From: Clostridiaceae bacterium
Lineage (GTDB): Bacteria; Bacillota; Clostridia; Oscillospirales; Acutalibacteraceae
Length of the DNA: 6,674 nucleotides
Assembly: GCA_016297645.1 (NCBI GenBank)
Contig: JAEDGF010000092.1
Span: forward strand, 1 to 6,674
Direction of reading: 5' to 3'
Part shown: positions 1 to 6,024 of the stretch, in pieces
Layout: each line of letters starts with the position of its first letter
How positions within the stretch are numbered: position 1 is the first letter of the stretch
The notes under the pieces: generated by a model
Seen by the model: only the letters and a program-made list of their open reading frames with translations
What the model was told of the DNA's origin: nothing
Databases searched by the model: none
Program-made: the position numbers and the translations under genes

Positions 1-642
1 ATAGTTAACCCCGAAGCGCGCACGGCAATGCGCGAAATATACAAGGATCTCGGTCTGCAAATTGCCGTGGATATCCCCGGCAAGGGGACGGCGCAGCCGA
101 GTATGCTCGAGCTGCTGGGCATCGAGTCCATAGAAAAGCATATGTTTGTCACCGTTGCGGACAGAGAGAAAACGAAAGAGCTGCTGTCGCTGCACCGCAA
201 AAGGCTGTTCACCGGCGTTCCCGGACACGGAATAGTGATAAGCGTTCCTGTTAAAAGCGTGGGAGGAGGAAAGACCTTGGCATATCTCAGTCAGAATAAA
301 ATACCGGAGAAGCGCACACCCGAAATATCGCCTGCGTACGAGCTTGTTGTCGTTATCGGCAACGAGGGCTGCACCGATACGGTCATGAATGCCGCGCGTT
401 CGGCAGGCGCTACCGGCGGCACGGTCATCCACGGCAAGGGAACGGGTTCTTCCGCCGGGGAGAAGTTCTACAATGTTTCCATTGCGAAGGAAAAAGAGGT
501 AATTCTCGTCGTGGCACAGTCGGAGCGCAAGGCGGAAATAATGCGCGCCGTACTGGAAAAAGCCGGACCGGAAACGCCCTCCGGCGCGATAATCTTTTCG
601 CTGCCCGTTAACGAAACGGCAGGCTTCGGTATGTTTGAATAA
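1..642 (+). CDS. P-II-like nitrogen regulator family protein with two P-II-like domains (5' end missing)
   Basis: The reading frame is open from the first base, with sense codons before the ATG at 28. The gene therefore most likely starts upstream of the window and the ATG at 28 is internal; 213 codons are visible. The first half (to about residue 95) has a P-II-like alpha/beta pattern ending in SVGGGKTLAYL. The second half, after a KRTPEISPAYE linker, carries the more typical stretch GCTDTVMNAARSAGATGG followed by a HGKGTG turn. It ends with a strand-rich segment (ILVVAQSERKAEIMRAVLEKAG). Classical P-II proteins are single-domain trimers of about 112 residues that bind ATP, ADP and 2-oxoglutarate; this is a two-domain relative. 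In Clostridia such proteins are often found beside DUF1538 membrane proteins, but any such partner would lie outside this window. The exact ligand and target are unknown. A terminator follows 8 nt after the stop, so this is the last gene of its transcript. Confidence 0.85.
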   Translation: MVNPEARTAMREIYKDLGLQIAVDIPGKGTAQPSMLELLGIESIEKHMFVTVADREKTKELLSLHRKRLFTGVPGHGIVISVPVKSVGGGKTLAYLSQNKIPEKRTPEISPAYELVVVIGNEGCTDTVMNAARSAGATGGTVIHGKGTGSSAGEKFYNVSIAKEKEVILVVAQSERKAEIMRAVLEKAGPETPSGAIIFSLPVNETAGFGMFE

Positions 643-650
643 TTTCAAAG

Positions 651-688
651 ACCTCTTTCACATCGTTTGAGAGAGGTTTTTTTGTTTT
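651..688 (+). terminator. Rho-independent terminator after the P-II-like gene
   Basis: The arms ACCTCTTTC (651-659) and GAGAGAGGT (669-677) pair over 9 bp with one G-U wobble. A run of seven T (677-683) and a second run of four T follow. It lies 8 nt after the P-II stop codon and separates that transcript from the sigma factor operon. Confidence 0.88.
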
Positions 689-902
689 GCGAAAGCTCAA
701 ACAGCCGGACAGGAATAAACGAAAAAACGCTTAACCGATACCGGCGGAGCAGCCCGGCATCAAACAAAATCATGTGTTCGGTCACAGGAACGGTAAGGCG
801 ATTGAACTTTCCTCTTTTCCCGTCCGAGAATTACGCCCGATTATTTTTTCGCCGCCGCTCACGGGCTGTTTTATAAAAGAATTTTTATGTTTCATTGTTT
901 TT

Positions 903-929
903 TGCAACAAATCGGGTGTCAAAGCCGTC
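903..929 (+). promoter_or_regulatory. ECF-type promoter, probably autoregulated
   Basis: A -35 element TGCAAC (903-908) is separated by exactly 17 nt from a -10 element CGTC (926-929, followed by TTAT). Many ECF sigma factors recognise an AAC-containing -35 box and a CGTC or CGTA -10 box at 16-17 nt spacing. The site lies 34 nt before the sigma gene start, so transcription would begin near 935-938. That it is used by the sigma factor encoded just downstream is inference, based on the usual autoregulation of ECF genes. Confidence 0.6.
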
Positions 930-949
930 TTATGTATGCAAGGACAATT

Positions 950-955
950 AAGGAG
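950..955 (+). promoter_or_regulatory. Ribosome binding site of the sigma gene
   Basis: AAGGAG lies 8 nt before the ATG at 964. This supports that start over the out-of-frame ATG at 774 upstream. Confidence 0.8.
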
Positions 956-963
956 ATTACGGT

Positions 964-1500
964 ATGAACGAAAAAGAATTCGAGGAGCTTGTAAAAAGGG
1001 CGCAAAAAGGCGATGCGCACGCCTTCGGTGCTGCTTACGGCGTTTTTGCCGCGGACGCTTACCGGTTTGCACTTTTTTACATGAAGAACACTCATGACGC
1101 GGAGGACGCGGTTCAGGACGCGTGCCTGAAAGCGTGGCGGCGGCTGCCGAGCCTGAAAAAGACGGAGTCGTTTCGCTCGTGGTTCTTCAAAATTCTCTCG
1201 AATATCTGCAAAAGCTCGCTTTCCGCATTGAAGCCCGTCGCGGCGCTCGACGAGATACCCGAAACGGCGTCGGCGGACGGAAGCACCGAGCTTAAAACCG
1301 AGATGGCGGAGCTTATCTTGCGTCTGCCGAGCGAGGACAGACGAATAGTGCTGCTTTCGGCGGTCGCAGGCTTTACGAGTCGCGAGATAGCCGAGATGCT
1401 CGGCTCGAACGCAAACACAGTGCGTTCGCGGTTGTCACGAACGCTTCGCTCTCTCAGAAAAGAATTGTCAACGGAGGTAATAAACAATGAAACAACCTGA
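964..1500 (+). CDS. ECF-type RNA polymerase sigma factor (sigma-70 family)
   Basis: The 178-residue product has the two-domain layout and usual length of ECF sigma factors. Region 2 spans about residues 6-84: the core-binding and -10 recognising part contains DAEDAVQDACLKAWRRL (45-61) and FRSWFFKILSNICKS (70-84). A short linker rich in small and acidic residues (about 90-112) follows. Region 4 spans about 113-167, with the helix-turn-helix TSREIAEMLGSNANTVRSRL (138-157) that reads the -35 box. It has a good AAGGAG site and its own ECF-like promoter. The 3' end overlaps the next gene by 14 nt, which suggests translational coupling and a fixed ratio between sigma factor and its likely anti-sigma partner. 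ECF factors direct RNA polymerase to stress or envelope regulons; which regulon applies here cannot be read from the window. Confidence 0.93.
   Translation: MNEKEFEELVKRAQKGDAHAFGAAYGVFAADAYRFALFYMKNTHDAEDAVQDACLKAWRRLPSLKKTESFRSWFFKILSNICKSSLSALKPVAALDEIPETASADGSTELKTEMAELILRLPSEDRRIVLLSAVAGFTSREIAEMLGSNANTVRSRLSRTLRSLRKELSTEVINNETT
1473..1478 (+). promoter_or_regulatory. Ribosome binding site inside the sigma gene, for the beta-propeller gene
   Basis: GGAGGT lies 8 nt before the ATG at 1487, inside the last codons of the sigma gene. It fixes the start of the downstream gene and shows that the 14-nt overlap is real. Confidence 0.8.
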
Positions 1501-3553
1501 TCGTTCCGAAAATGACATCAGAAAAGATGCGGACGAAATAAGAGCGTCCTTGCCTGAAATGCACCTTCCCGAGTCCCTTTCGGCTGAGTCGGTAACGGAT
1601 CTCGTTTCGGGTGTTGAACAGAAAAAGCCGAAAAAGAAGATTGTAAGAAGAATTCTTGCCGGAGCGGTCGCCGCGTGCCTTGTCGTGACCGGGCTTTTCG
1701 TGCTGGACGCGGCGGTGTACGCGCCCGTTATCAACCCCAAGGAGGGTGAGATCGAGTACGCGCAGGACTACTCAGAGCTGCTGTCGATAATAAAGGACTA
1801 CCGCAAATCGGAGAACTTCAAAAACAGAATGAGCGCCATGAACGGCGCGAAAATAATGGATCAGGTGCAGACTGTCGTTGATGCCGATGGTGTCGGTGTA
1901 CCCGAATCTGTCCGGGAACCGGCATATGCCGATGCCAAAAACGGCTCTTCGTACTCGCGCACGAACACCCGTGTTGAGGGAATAGGCGAAGCGGATATAG
2001 TGAAAACGGACGGAAAAAATCTGTATATCGTAAAGGGCAGCACAATATATATCGTTAACCTCGGCTCGGACGGCAAGCCCGAAAAGACCTCAAAGATATC
2101 CCCCCTCGATACCCTTGCCGACAAGGACGAAAAGGGCGAGCTTGTCGATGATGTCGATTCCGGGTTCGGCGTTTATCACTCGTGCTGCATATTCTTGACG
2201 AATTATGTTCGCGGGATTTATGTCTACAATTCGACGCTTGTTGTCGAACTCTGCTGCGTGCGGAACAAAAAAATACAGACCGGTATCGCCGTATACGACA
2301 TCGGCGACACCTCCGCCCCGAAGGTCAAAAGGGTTTTTATGCAGGACGGCAGCCCTATTTCGTCCCGGGTTGCGGGCAATTCGATAATCCTCGTGTCGAA
2401 CAGCGTCATATATTCCGAAACGATAGACGACGGTATTATTCCCAGGGTTTCCTCCGGCGAGAACGGCAGCGATATGAAGGACGAAATGGTGCGATCGGGC
2501 GATATCGCCGTTGCGAACGCCGCCAACCCCGAAGGCTTCCTTATCGTGAGCAAAACAAATCTCGATACGCTTGAAAGCAAGCCCGAAGCTACGGCGCTCC
2601 TCGGCGGCGGCTCGGACATCTACTGCACCGATTCCACCGTTTATGTCGCAACCGAGTGCTATGACACAAAGTCTGAAAAGACAAATACAAAGCTGACCTC
2701 CTTCGATATCACAGGCGAGAAGCCGCAGCTTAAAGCCTCCGGCGCAGTCGAAGGCACAATGCTCGACACTTTTTCGATGGACGAGTATAACGGTTACATC
2801 CGCGTCGCCGTTACGCGCAGCGGTGATAACTGCGTGTATGTCCTCGACGCAGACATGAAAAAGGTTGGCGCGCTCGAAAATATCGCCCCCGGCGAAACTG
2901 TCCGCGCCGTAAGATTTTCGGGCAGCACCGGTTATGTCGTGACATTTTTGCAGACCGACCCGTTGTTCGTTATCGACCTTTCATCGCCCGAAAGCCCGGC
3001 GATAAAGGGCGAAGTGAAGCTCCCCGGCTTCTCGTCCTACCTGCACCCCGTCGGCAAAAACCTGCTCCTCGGCGTGGGCGTGGGCGGCACGGAGGAAGGG
3101 ACGGACGGCAGCGCGAAGCTCTCGCTGTTTGATGTTTCCGACCCGTCAGCACCGAAAGAAGTCGACTCTTTTGTGATGGAAAACGCCGACTTCAACACGG
3201 AATATAAGGCGTTTATCGAGGACAGCGACCCGAACACCTATCTCATCCCGTTCAACTGCTGGCGCTATTCGCAGAACGAATACGAGGACAATATTCTCTC
3301 GACCGACGCGAAGCGCAGCACCGGCGTGGTGCGCATATCCGTTGAAAACGGCAAGCTCGTGCAGAAGAATATCTACGAGGTGACGAGCATAGATGACAAT
3401 GGCGCGGCGCAGTTCACGCGCGCGGCGTTCGTGAACAACACTCTGTACGGCATCGACTGCTACGGACTCACCGGAAAAATCATCTCCTTCAACAAGACCA
3501 CCGGCGAGACACTCGGCGAATTCGTATTCGAAAAAGCCGCCGCAGACGAATAA
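1487..3553 (+). CDS. Membrane-anchored beta-propeller protein, likely anti-sigma/sensor partner of the ECF factor
   Basis: The 688-residue product has three visible parts. Residues 1-53 are a charged cytoplasmic tail containing LPESLSAESVTDLV (28-41), similar to short motifs near the N-terminus of several clostridial ECF-linked anti-sigma proteins. Residues about 54-79, preceded by KKPKKKIVRR, form a single hydrophobic membrane segment. From about residue 80 on the protein should be outside the cell. Residues 158-178 match the hallmark of the secreted beta-propeller family (Pfam Beta_propel): TNTRVEGIGEADIVKTDG. Repeating strand units such as IYIVNLG, IAVYDIGDTSAPK, LTSFDITGEKP, LFVIDLSSPESPA, LSLFDVSDPSAPK and IISFNKTTGETLG look like propeller blades. 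There is no HxxxCxxC zinc motif, so it is not a ZAS-type anti-sigma factor. The anti-sigma role is inferred from topology and the 14-nt overlap with the sigma gene; the beta-propeller assignment is firm. The signal it senses is unknown. Confidence 0.85.
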   Translation: MKQPDRSENDIRKDADEIRASLPEMHLPESLSAESVTDLVSGVEQKKPKKKIVRRILAGAVAACLVVTGLFVLDAAVYAPVINPKEGEIEYAQDYSELLSIIKDYRKSENFKNRMSAMNGAKIMDQVQTVVDADGVGVPESVREPAYADAKNGSSYSRTNTRVEGIGEADIVKTDGKNLYIVKGSTIYIVNLGSDGKPEKTSKISPLDTLADKDEKGELVDDVDSGFGVYHSCCIFLTNYVRGIYVYNSTLVVELCCVRNKKIQTGIAVYDIGDTSAPKVKRVFMQDGSPISSRVAGNSIILVSNSVIYSETIDDGIIPRVSSGENGSDMKDEMVRSGDIAVANAANPEGFLIVSKTNLDTLESKPEATALLGGGSDIYCTDSTVYVATECYDTKSEKTNTKLTSFDITGEKPQLKASGAVEGTMLDTFSMDEYNGYIRVAVTRSGDNCVYVLDADMKKVGALENIAPGETVRAVRFSGSTGYVVTFLQTDPLFVIDLSSPESPAIKGEVKLPGFSSYLHPVGKNLLLGVGVGGTEEGTDGSAKLSLFDVSDPSAPKEVDSFVMENADFNTEYKAFIEDSDPNTYLIPFNCWRYSQNEYEDNILSTDAKRSTGVVRISVENGKLVQKNIYEVTSIDDNGAAQFTRAAFVNNTLYGIDCYGLTGKIISFNKTTGETLGEFVFEKAAADE

Positions 3554-3618
3554 AAACATCCTTCCCCGACGCCGCACAGCTCCCTGTTTTTCGTTTCACT
3601 TTTGATTAAACAACACAC

Positions 3619-3659
3619 TCTTTCACGCAATGCAATCTTTCACATAACCAATCTTTCAC
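3619..3659 (+). repeat. Three spaced copies of TCTTTCAC
   Basis: TCTTTCAC occurs at 3619-3626, 3636-3643 and 3652-3659, with start-to-start distances of 17 and 16 bp. The first and third copies extend to TCTTTCACGCAA. The array ends at the foot of the hairpin that follows. It could be a small binding-site array or simple local duplication. Confidence 0.6.
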
Positions 3660-3698
3660 GCAACACAGCCGCGGCGAAATCGCTGCGGCTGTGTGCGT
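3658..3698 (+). terminator. Long hairpin, probable terminator of the sigma/propeller operon
   Basis: Arms 3663-3676 and 3681-3694 pair over 14 bp with one G-U wobble around an AAAT loop. With a single bulged A (3662) the stem gains four more pairs (3658-3661 with 3695-3698). The following TGTTTATATG is only a weak U-rich tail. It lies about 105 nt after the propeller stop codon and is the best candidate for the operon end. The symmetrical stem could also act on the opposite strand. Confidence 0.5.
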
Positions 3699-3872
3699 TG
3701 TTTATATGTGCACATTTCTTCGGTGAGAAAGTCGGAACGCGGGTCGGTTCCAATCAAAAAAACGGGTTCTTCACGGAATTTTGCGGAGTTAAAGAATAAA
3801 AGCCTTTATATATGCTTATTTCTTCATTTGGAGAAGGACTGCAAAAAATAATCTCATTTTTGCCGGGTACTT

Positions 3873-4106
3873 ATGGTACATCACTTATCCGAAATCATAC
3901 AATGCGGGGGGGCGCTTGCCGAAATGAAAAATCAAGGTATTCCACCGGAGGTTATTGAAAAGCTAAAAGATTCCCTTGATTGCAATCTTTATTTTTTCGG
4001 AAGTCATGTAAATATCGGAACGATGTATATAATACTTGGTATCACTGTTTTTGTATTGATTGGAATTTATGTCCTGTTAAATAAATCGAAAAAATACAAC
4101 AATTAG
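3873..4106 (+). CDS. Hypothetical small single-pass membrane protein
   Basis: The open frame gives 77 residues, or 60 if the internal ATG at 3924 is used. I do not recognise the family. The N-terminal part is soluble, with a likely helix PPEVIEKLKDSL (24-35) and a CNLYFF stretch. One strong membrane segment spans about residues 48-69, followed by a short basic tail KSKKYNN. Neither start has a convincing ribosome binding site: none precedes the ATG at 3873, and a run of seven G (3906-3912) lies 11 nt before the ATG at 3924. The sequence is clearly richer in A and T than the sigma/propeller operon, which hints at a different origin. A strong terminator begins about 60 nt after the stop, which supports transcription in this direction. 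It may be a real small gene or a remnant. Confidence 0.45.
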   Translation: MVHHLSEIIQCGGALAEMKNQGIPPEVIEKLKDSLDCNLYFFGSHVNIGTMYIILGITVFVLIGIYVLLNKSKKYNN

Positions 4107-4166
4107 TCGTTGTAAATGCTATCTTTACCGCCGCCATGGGCTAAGAAAGGGCTTCCCGCTGCCAAG

Positions 4167-4207
4167 AAAAAGAGGTTTGTACCACATTGCGATACAAACC
4201 TCTTTTT
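4167..4207. terminator. Perfect two-way Rho-independent terminator
   Basis: The arms 4167-4181 and 4193-4207 are a perfect 15-bp inverted repeat (AAAAAGAGGTTTGTA and its complement) around an 11-nt loop. The outer ends are runs of A on the left and T on the right, so each strand gives a stem followed by U residues. It can end the small membrane gene on the plus strand and the signal peptidase/sortase operon on the minus strand. Confidence 0.93.
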
Positions 4208-4236
4208 GACGGTATCAAATCAAATTGCAACACCAA

Positions 4237-4286
4237 GGGGCAACTACGCCTAATTGCTGAACCCAGGGGAGGTTCATGATTGCCCC
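4237..4286. repeat. Nested inverted repeat between terminator and sortase remnant
   Basis: GGGGCAA (4237-4243) pairs with TTGCCCC (4280-4286). Inside it, GAACC (4259-4263) pairs with GGTTC (4271-4275). The rest of 4208-4384 shows no coding signal on either strand and nothing resembling the missing part of the sortase. It may be a small structured RNA, an element remnant or chance. Confidence 0.4.
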
Positions 4287-4384
4287 CCCGGAAGGACTCA
4301 CTCTATCAGAGATTTAATACAGAGAAGAACCAATACCGGCCGGGCTCTCTCTTTATAATCGCATAGCAAAGCACATGGCCTTAC

Positions 4385-4546
4385 TTAGCTACCCTTGGCT
4401 ATATTTTCCATATAGGTGCTGATAGCCTGACTGGAATGAAAAGAGTTCCAATAGTCGCTGACAGAAGGATACAGCAACAAGGACAGTCCCACAATTAGAA
4501 TTAAAATCAAGATAATTGCTGCTGCATGATTTGCTTTCCGTTTCAT
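4385..4546 (-). pseudogene. Class C sortase, N-terminal fragment only
   Basis: An ATG at 4546 with an AAGGAG site just upstream opens a frame of only 53 residues. The fragment has a basic start (MKRKANH), a hydrophobic segment (AAAIILILILIVGLSLLL, 8-25) and then YPSVSDYWNSFHSSQAISTY (26-45). That is the typical N-terminus of pilin-polymerising class C sortases, which are usually around 250-300 residues. A TAA stop follows IAKGS. None of the three frames beyond it shows the lid region or the catalytic His, Cys and Arg parts, so the enzyme cannot be active. Class C sortases join pilin subunits at the cell surface. The intact start and ribosome binding site suggest recent loss by deletion or rearrangement near 4385 rather than slow decay. 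The alternative, a genuine short membrane peptide, is unlikely. Confidence 0.75.
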
Positions 4547-4560
4547 TGCGGGATTCTCCT

Positions 4561-4609
4561 TACCGCTGTATGCTGCGGTATACCAGGGAAGGCAAATCCC
4601 TCCCCGGTA
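4561..4609. repeat. Two adjacent hairpins between adhesin remnant and sortase fragment
   Basis: TACCGC (4561-4566) pairs with GCGGTA (4575-4580). Directly beside it, TACCAGGGAAGG (4581-4592) pairs with CCCTCCCCGGTA (4598-4609) over 12 positions; two of these would be G-U pairs in the minus-strand RNA. No U run follows on the minus strand, so this is not an ordinary terminator. It may instead affect mRNA processing or sortase translation. Confidence 0.4.
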
Positions 4610-4632
4610 CACCAAAAGAATTGTCAAAAAAC

Positions 4633-5426
4633 TTAGGTGCTTGGATTATCGTGCGTTGCATAACGCGTACTGTACTTGTTCAGGAAGACACCGTCGAAGA
4701 TGTAGCGGGACATGCCCGTGCAGCAGTTATCATTGCCGAATGCCAGCATGTCGCGGTAGGAAGTCCATGTCCGCTTGCCGTTGCGGCTTGTGCCATAGTT
4801 GGCCGGAATGTTGATGCAGGCGGTGCCGCTCCGGATTTCGGCATGGATCACGGGCATGTCCTCATCAGGGGCGATGGTGACGCGCTTCAGCTCCTGAAGC
4901 GCCTGCATGCCGTCCTCCTGCATGACAGCCAGCGTGATGCCTGCGTCGGCCTCCGGTGCGGCCTCCGCCTGTTCGGTGAGATTGCTGTAGAGCGGGGCAA
5001 ATCAGTTCTCCGCCCGCTTGTGAATAGCAAGCATCCGTATGCTCATGCGTCGCGATTTCAGGAAGTGGACACCACAGCTCACCGTTTTCGTCGTGGCACT
5101 CGGCGTCATGCGTATGAACGACAAAATCCGCATAGCCGCAGTTCACTTCTCCGTCCGCACCATAGCAATCAGAAGTGTGCTGATGAACAATCAGCGTCTT
5201 CGGTGTGCAAATGGGAATCACTTTCTGCACAGACGATACCTGCGTGTAGCAAGCGTCTGTGTGTATATGCTCCGGGATTGGGCATGTTCTTTCCATCGTA
5301 ATAGCAGGCAAAATCAGTGCGCAACGCCACGATAGAGCTCAAACACATCAGCACCTTATGCCAGCGCTTATGAAAGCGGTGGTTCCTTATGTATTTCTCA
5401 CCTTGCGGCAGATCATTCATGCTCAT
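4633..5426 (-). pseudogene. SpaA-type pilin/adhesin-like surface protein, frameshifted and shortened
   Basis: The ATG at 5426 follows a strong AGGAGGTGAT site that overlaps the signal peptidase stop. The first frame gives a basic N-terminus and the start of a signal/membrane segment (HKVLMCLSSIVAL). The frame then shifts at about 5321-5324 into ALILPAITMERT, the usual end of that segment in such proteins. Next come four His/Cys units: HIHTDACYTQ, HQHTSDCYGADGEVNC, HTHDAECHDENGELWC and HEHTDACYSQAGGELIC. A second shift at a C run (plus-strand 4994-4997) leads to the frame LYSNLTEQAEAAPEADAG, which runs to a stop at 4633. The later part is not recognised. No Cna_B-type isopeptide domain and no LPXTG sorting signal is seen, although such proteins are usually many hundreds of residues long. 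The whole is best read as a broken gene for a sortase-anchored adhesin. Confidence 0.7.
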
Positions 5427-5431
5427 CTGCA

Positions 5432-5441
5432 ATCACCTCCT
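5432..5441 (-). promoter_or_regulatory. Strong ribosome binding site overlapping the signal peptidase stop
   Basis: AGGAGGTGAT on the minus strand lies 5 nt before the ATG at 5426 and overlaps the TAG stop of the signal peptidase gene (5440-5442). It fixes the adhesin start and shows tight operon packing. Confidence 0.8.
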
Positions 5442-6024
5442 ATTCCACCGTTCCGAAATAAGGCAAAGGCCACACCCGGAACACGATTTTACCAACAAGC
5501 TGTTCTTCGGCAATGCAGCCGATTTCCGAATGACGGGAATCTACTGATGTGGAACGGTGGTCGCCCATGCAAAAATACCGGTTATCCGGCACCTGATACG
5601 GAAAGTCAACATTGGTATCGCCAAAAGACTTTTCGGTTATGTACGGTTCATCCAAGGGCTTTCCGTCCACGGAAACGTTTCCAGACTCGTCAATATCGAC
5701 CCATTGCCCCGGACCGGCGATTACCCGTTTCACCAATATTTTATTGCCTATATAAAAAGCAACCAAATCGCCTTGTTCAATCGTCGATCCTTTCAGTGAC
5801 ACTACAATGTCTCCCTCGTTGAGTGTGGGCGTCATGGAAGAACCATAGATTTTCAAAATCGGAAGCCAGATTGTTACCACCAGAACAGCCAAAGCTGCAA
5901 CAACAATCAATGTATATATCGTGCTCCGCAGAACGCTATTGTATCGCTTGCGGTACCGCACTCGCTGTATTTCCACCTCCAGCAACTCTTGGCTTGGCAT
6001 CTCAATTTGTTTATTCCGTTTCAT
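5440..6024 (-). CDS. Signal peptidase I (S26 family) of a pilus-type operon
   Basis: The 194-residue product is a type I signal peptidase, which cuts signal peptides on the outer face of the membrane. A basic N-terminal part (1-34) is followed by one membrane segment (about 35-57). The motif GSSMTPTL (61-68) carries the catalytic Ser63. GDLVAF (85-90) and ILVKRVIAGPG (96-106) carry the catalytic Lys99. MGDHRSTSVDSRHSEIG (153-169) is the conserved C-terminal box. Both catalytic residues are present, unlike the SipA of some streptococcal pilus loci, which lacks an active site. The ATG at 6024 is preferred over longer in-frame starts because it forms an ATGA overlap with the stop of the upstream coiled-coil gene, implying coupled translation. 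The product probably serves the pilin encoded downstream, which is now broken. Confidence 0.92.
   Translation of the reverse strand: MKRNKQIEMPSQELLEVEIQRVRYRKRYNSVLRSTIYTLIVVAALAVLVVTIWLPILKIYGSSMTPTLNEGDIVVSLKGSTIEQGDLVAFYIGNKILVKRVIAGPGQWVDIDESGNVSVDGKPLDEPYITEKSFGDTNVDFPYQVPDNRYFCMGDHRSTSVDSRHSEIGCIAEEQLVGKIVFRVWPLPYFGTVE

Larger units (their letters stand above)
643..963. other. Intergenic region between P-II-like gene and ECF sigma gene
   Basis: This stretch of about 320 bp holds the P-II terminator at its left end and the ECF-type promoter and ribosome binding site at its right end. Short open frames on both strands in 667-1097 have no plausible start signals or recognisable sequence and are judged not to be genes. 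Between about 690 and 880 I see no other feature. Confidence 0.6.
3554..3872. other. Intergenic region after the sigma/propeller operon
   Basis: About 320 bp without a convincing gene. It contains three spaced TCTTTCAC copies (3619-3659) and a long hairpin (3658-3698). A 65-codon open frame at 3602-3799 runs through both and lacks a ribosome binding site, so it is not accepted. From about 3700 to 3872 the DNA is AT-rich, and I see no clear promoter. Confidence 0.5.

Noticed and set aside
774..1097. Plus-strand open frame of 107 codons overlapping the sigma gene start
   Set aside because: No ribosome binding site; it overlaps a promoter and a well-supported sigma gene in another frame.
3146..3577. 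Minus-strand open frame of 143 codons
   Set aside because: It is opposite the end of the beta-propeller gene; its composition reflects the complement of a GC-rich coding strand and it has no start signal.
3619..3659. CRISPR-like array
   Set aside because: The repeats are only 8-12 bp with spacers of 8-9 bp, far too short, and no cas gene is present.
3602..3799. Plus-strand open frame of 65 codons
   Set aside because: It runs through the TCTTTCAC repeats and the long hairpin and lacks a ribosome binding site.
4516..5301. Plus-strand open frame of 261 codons
   Set aside because: It lies opposite the adhesin and sortase remnants, has no ribosome binding site and no recognisable sequence. The minus-strand frames show clear family motifs.
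5259..5822. Plus-strand open frame of 187 codons
   Set aside because: It is antisense to the signal peptidase, whose catalytic motifs are all in the minus-strand frame.
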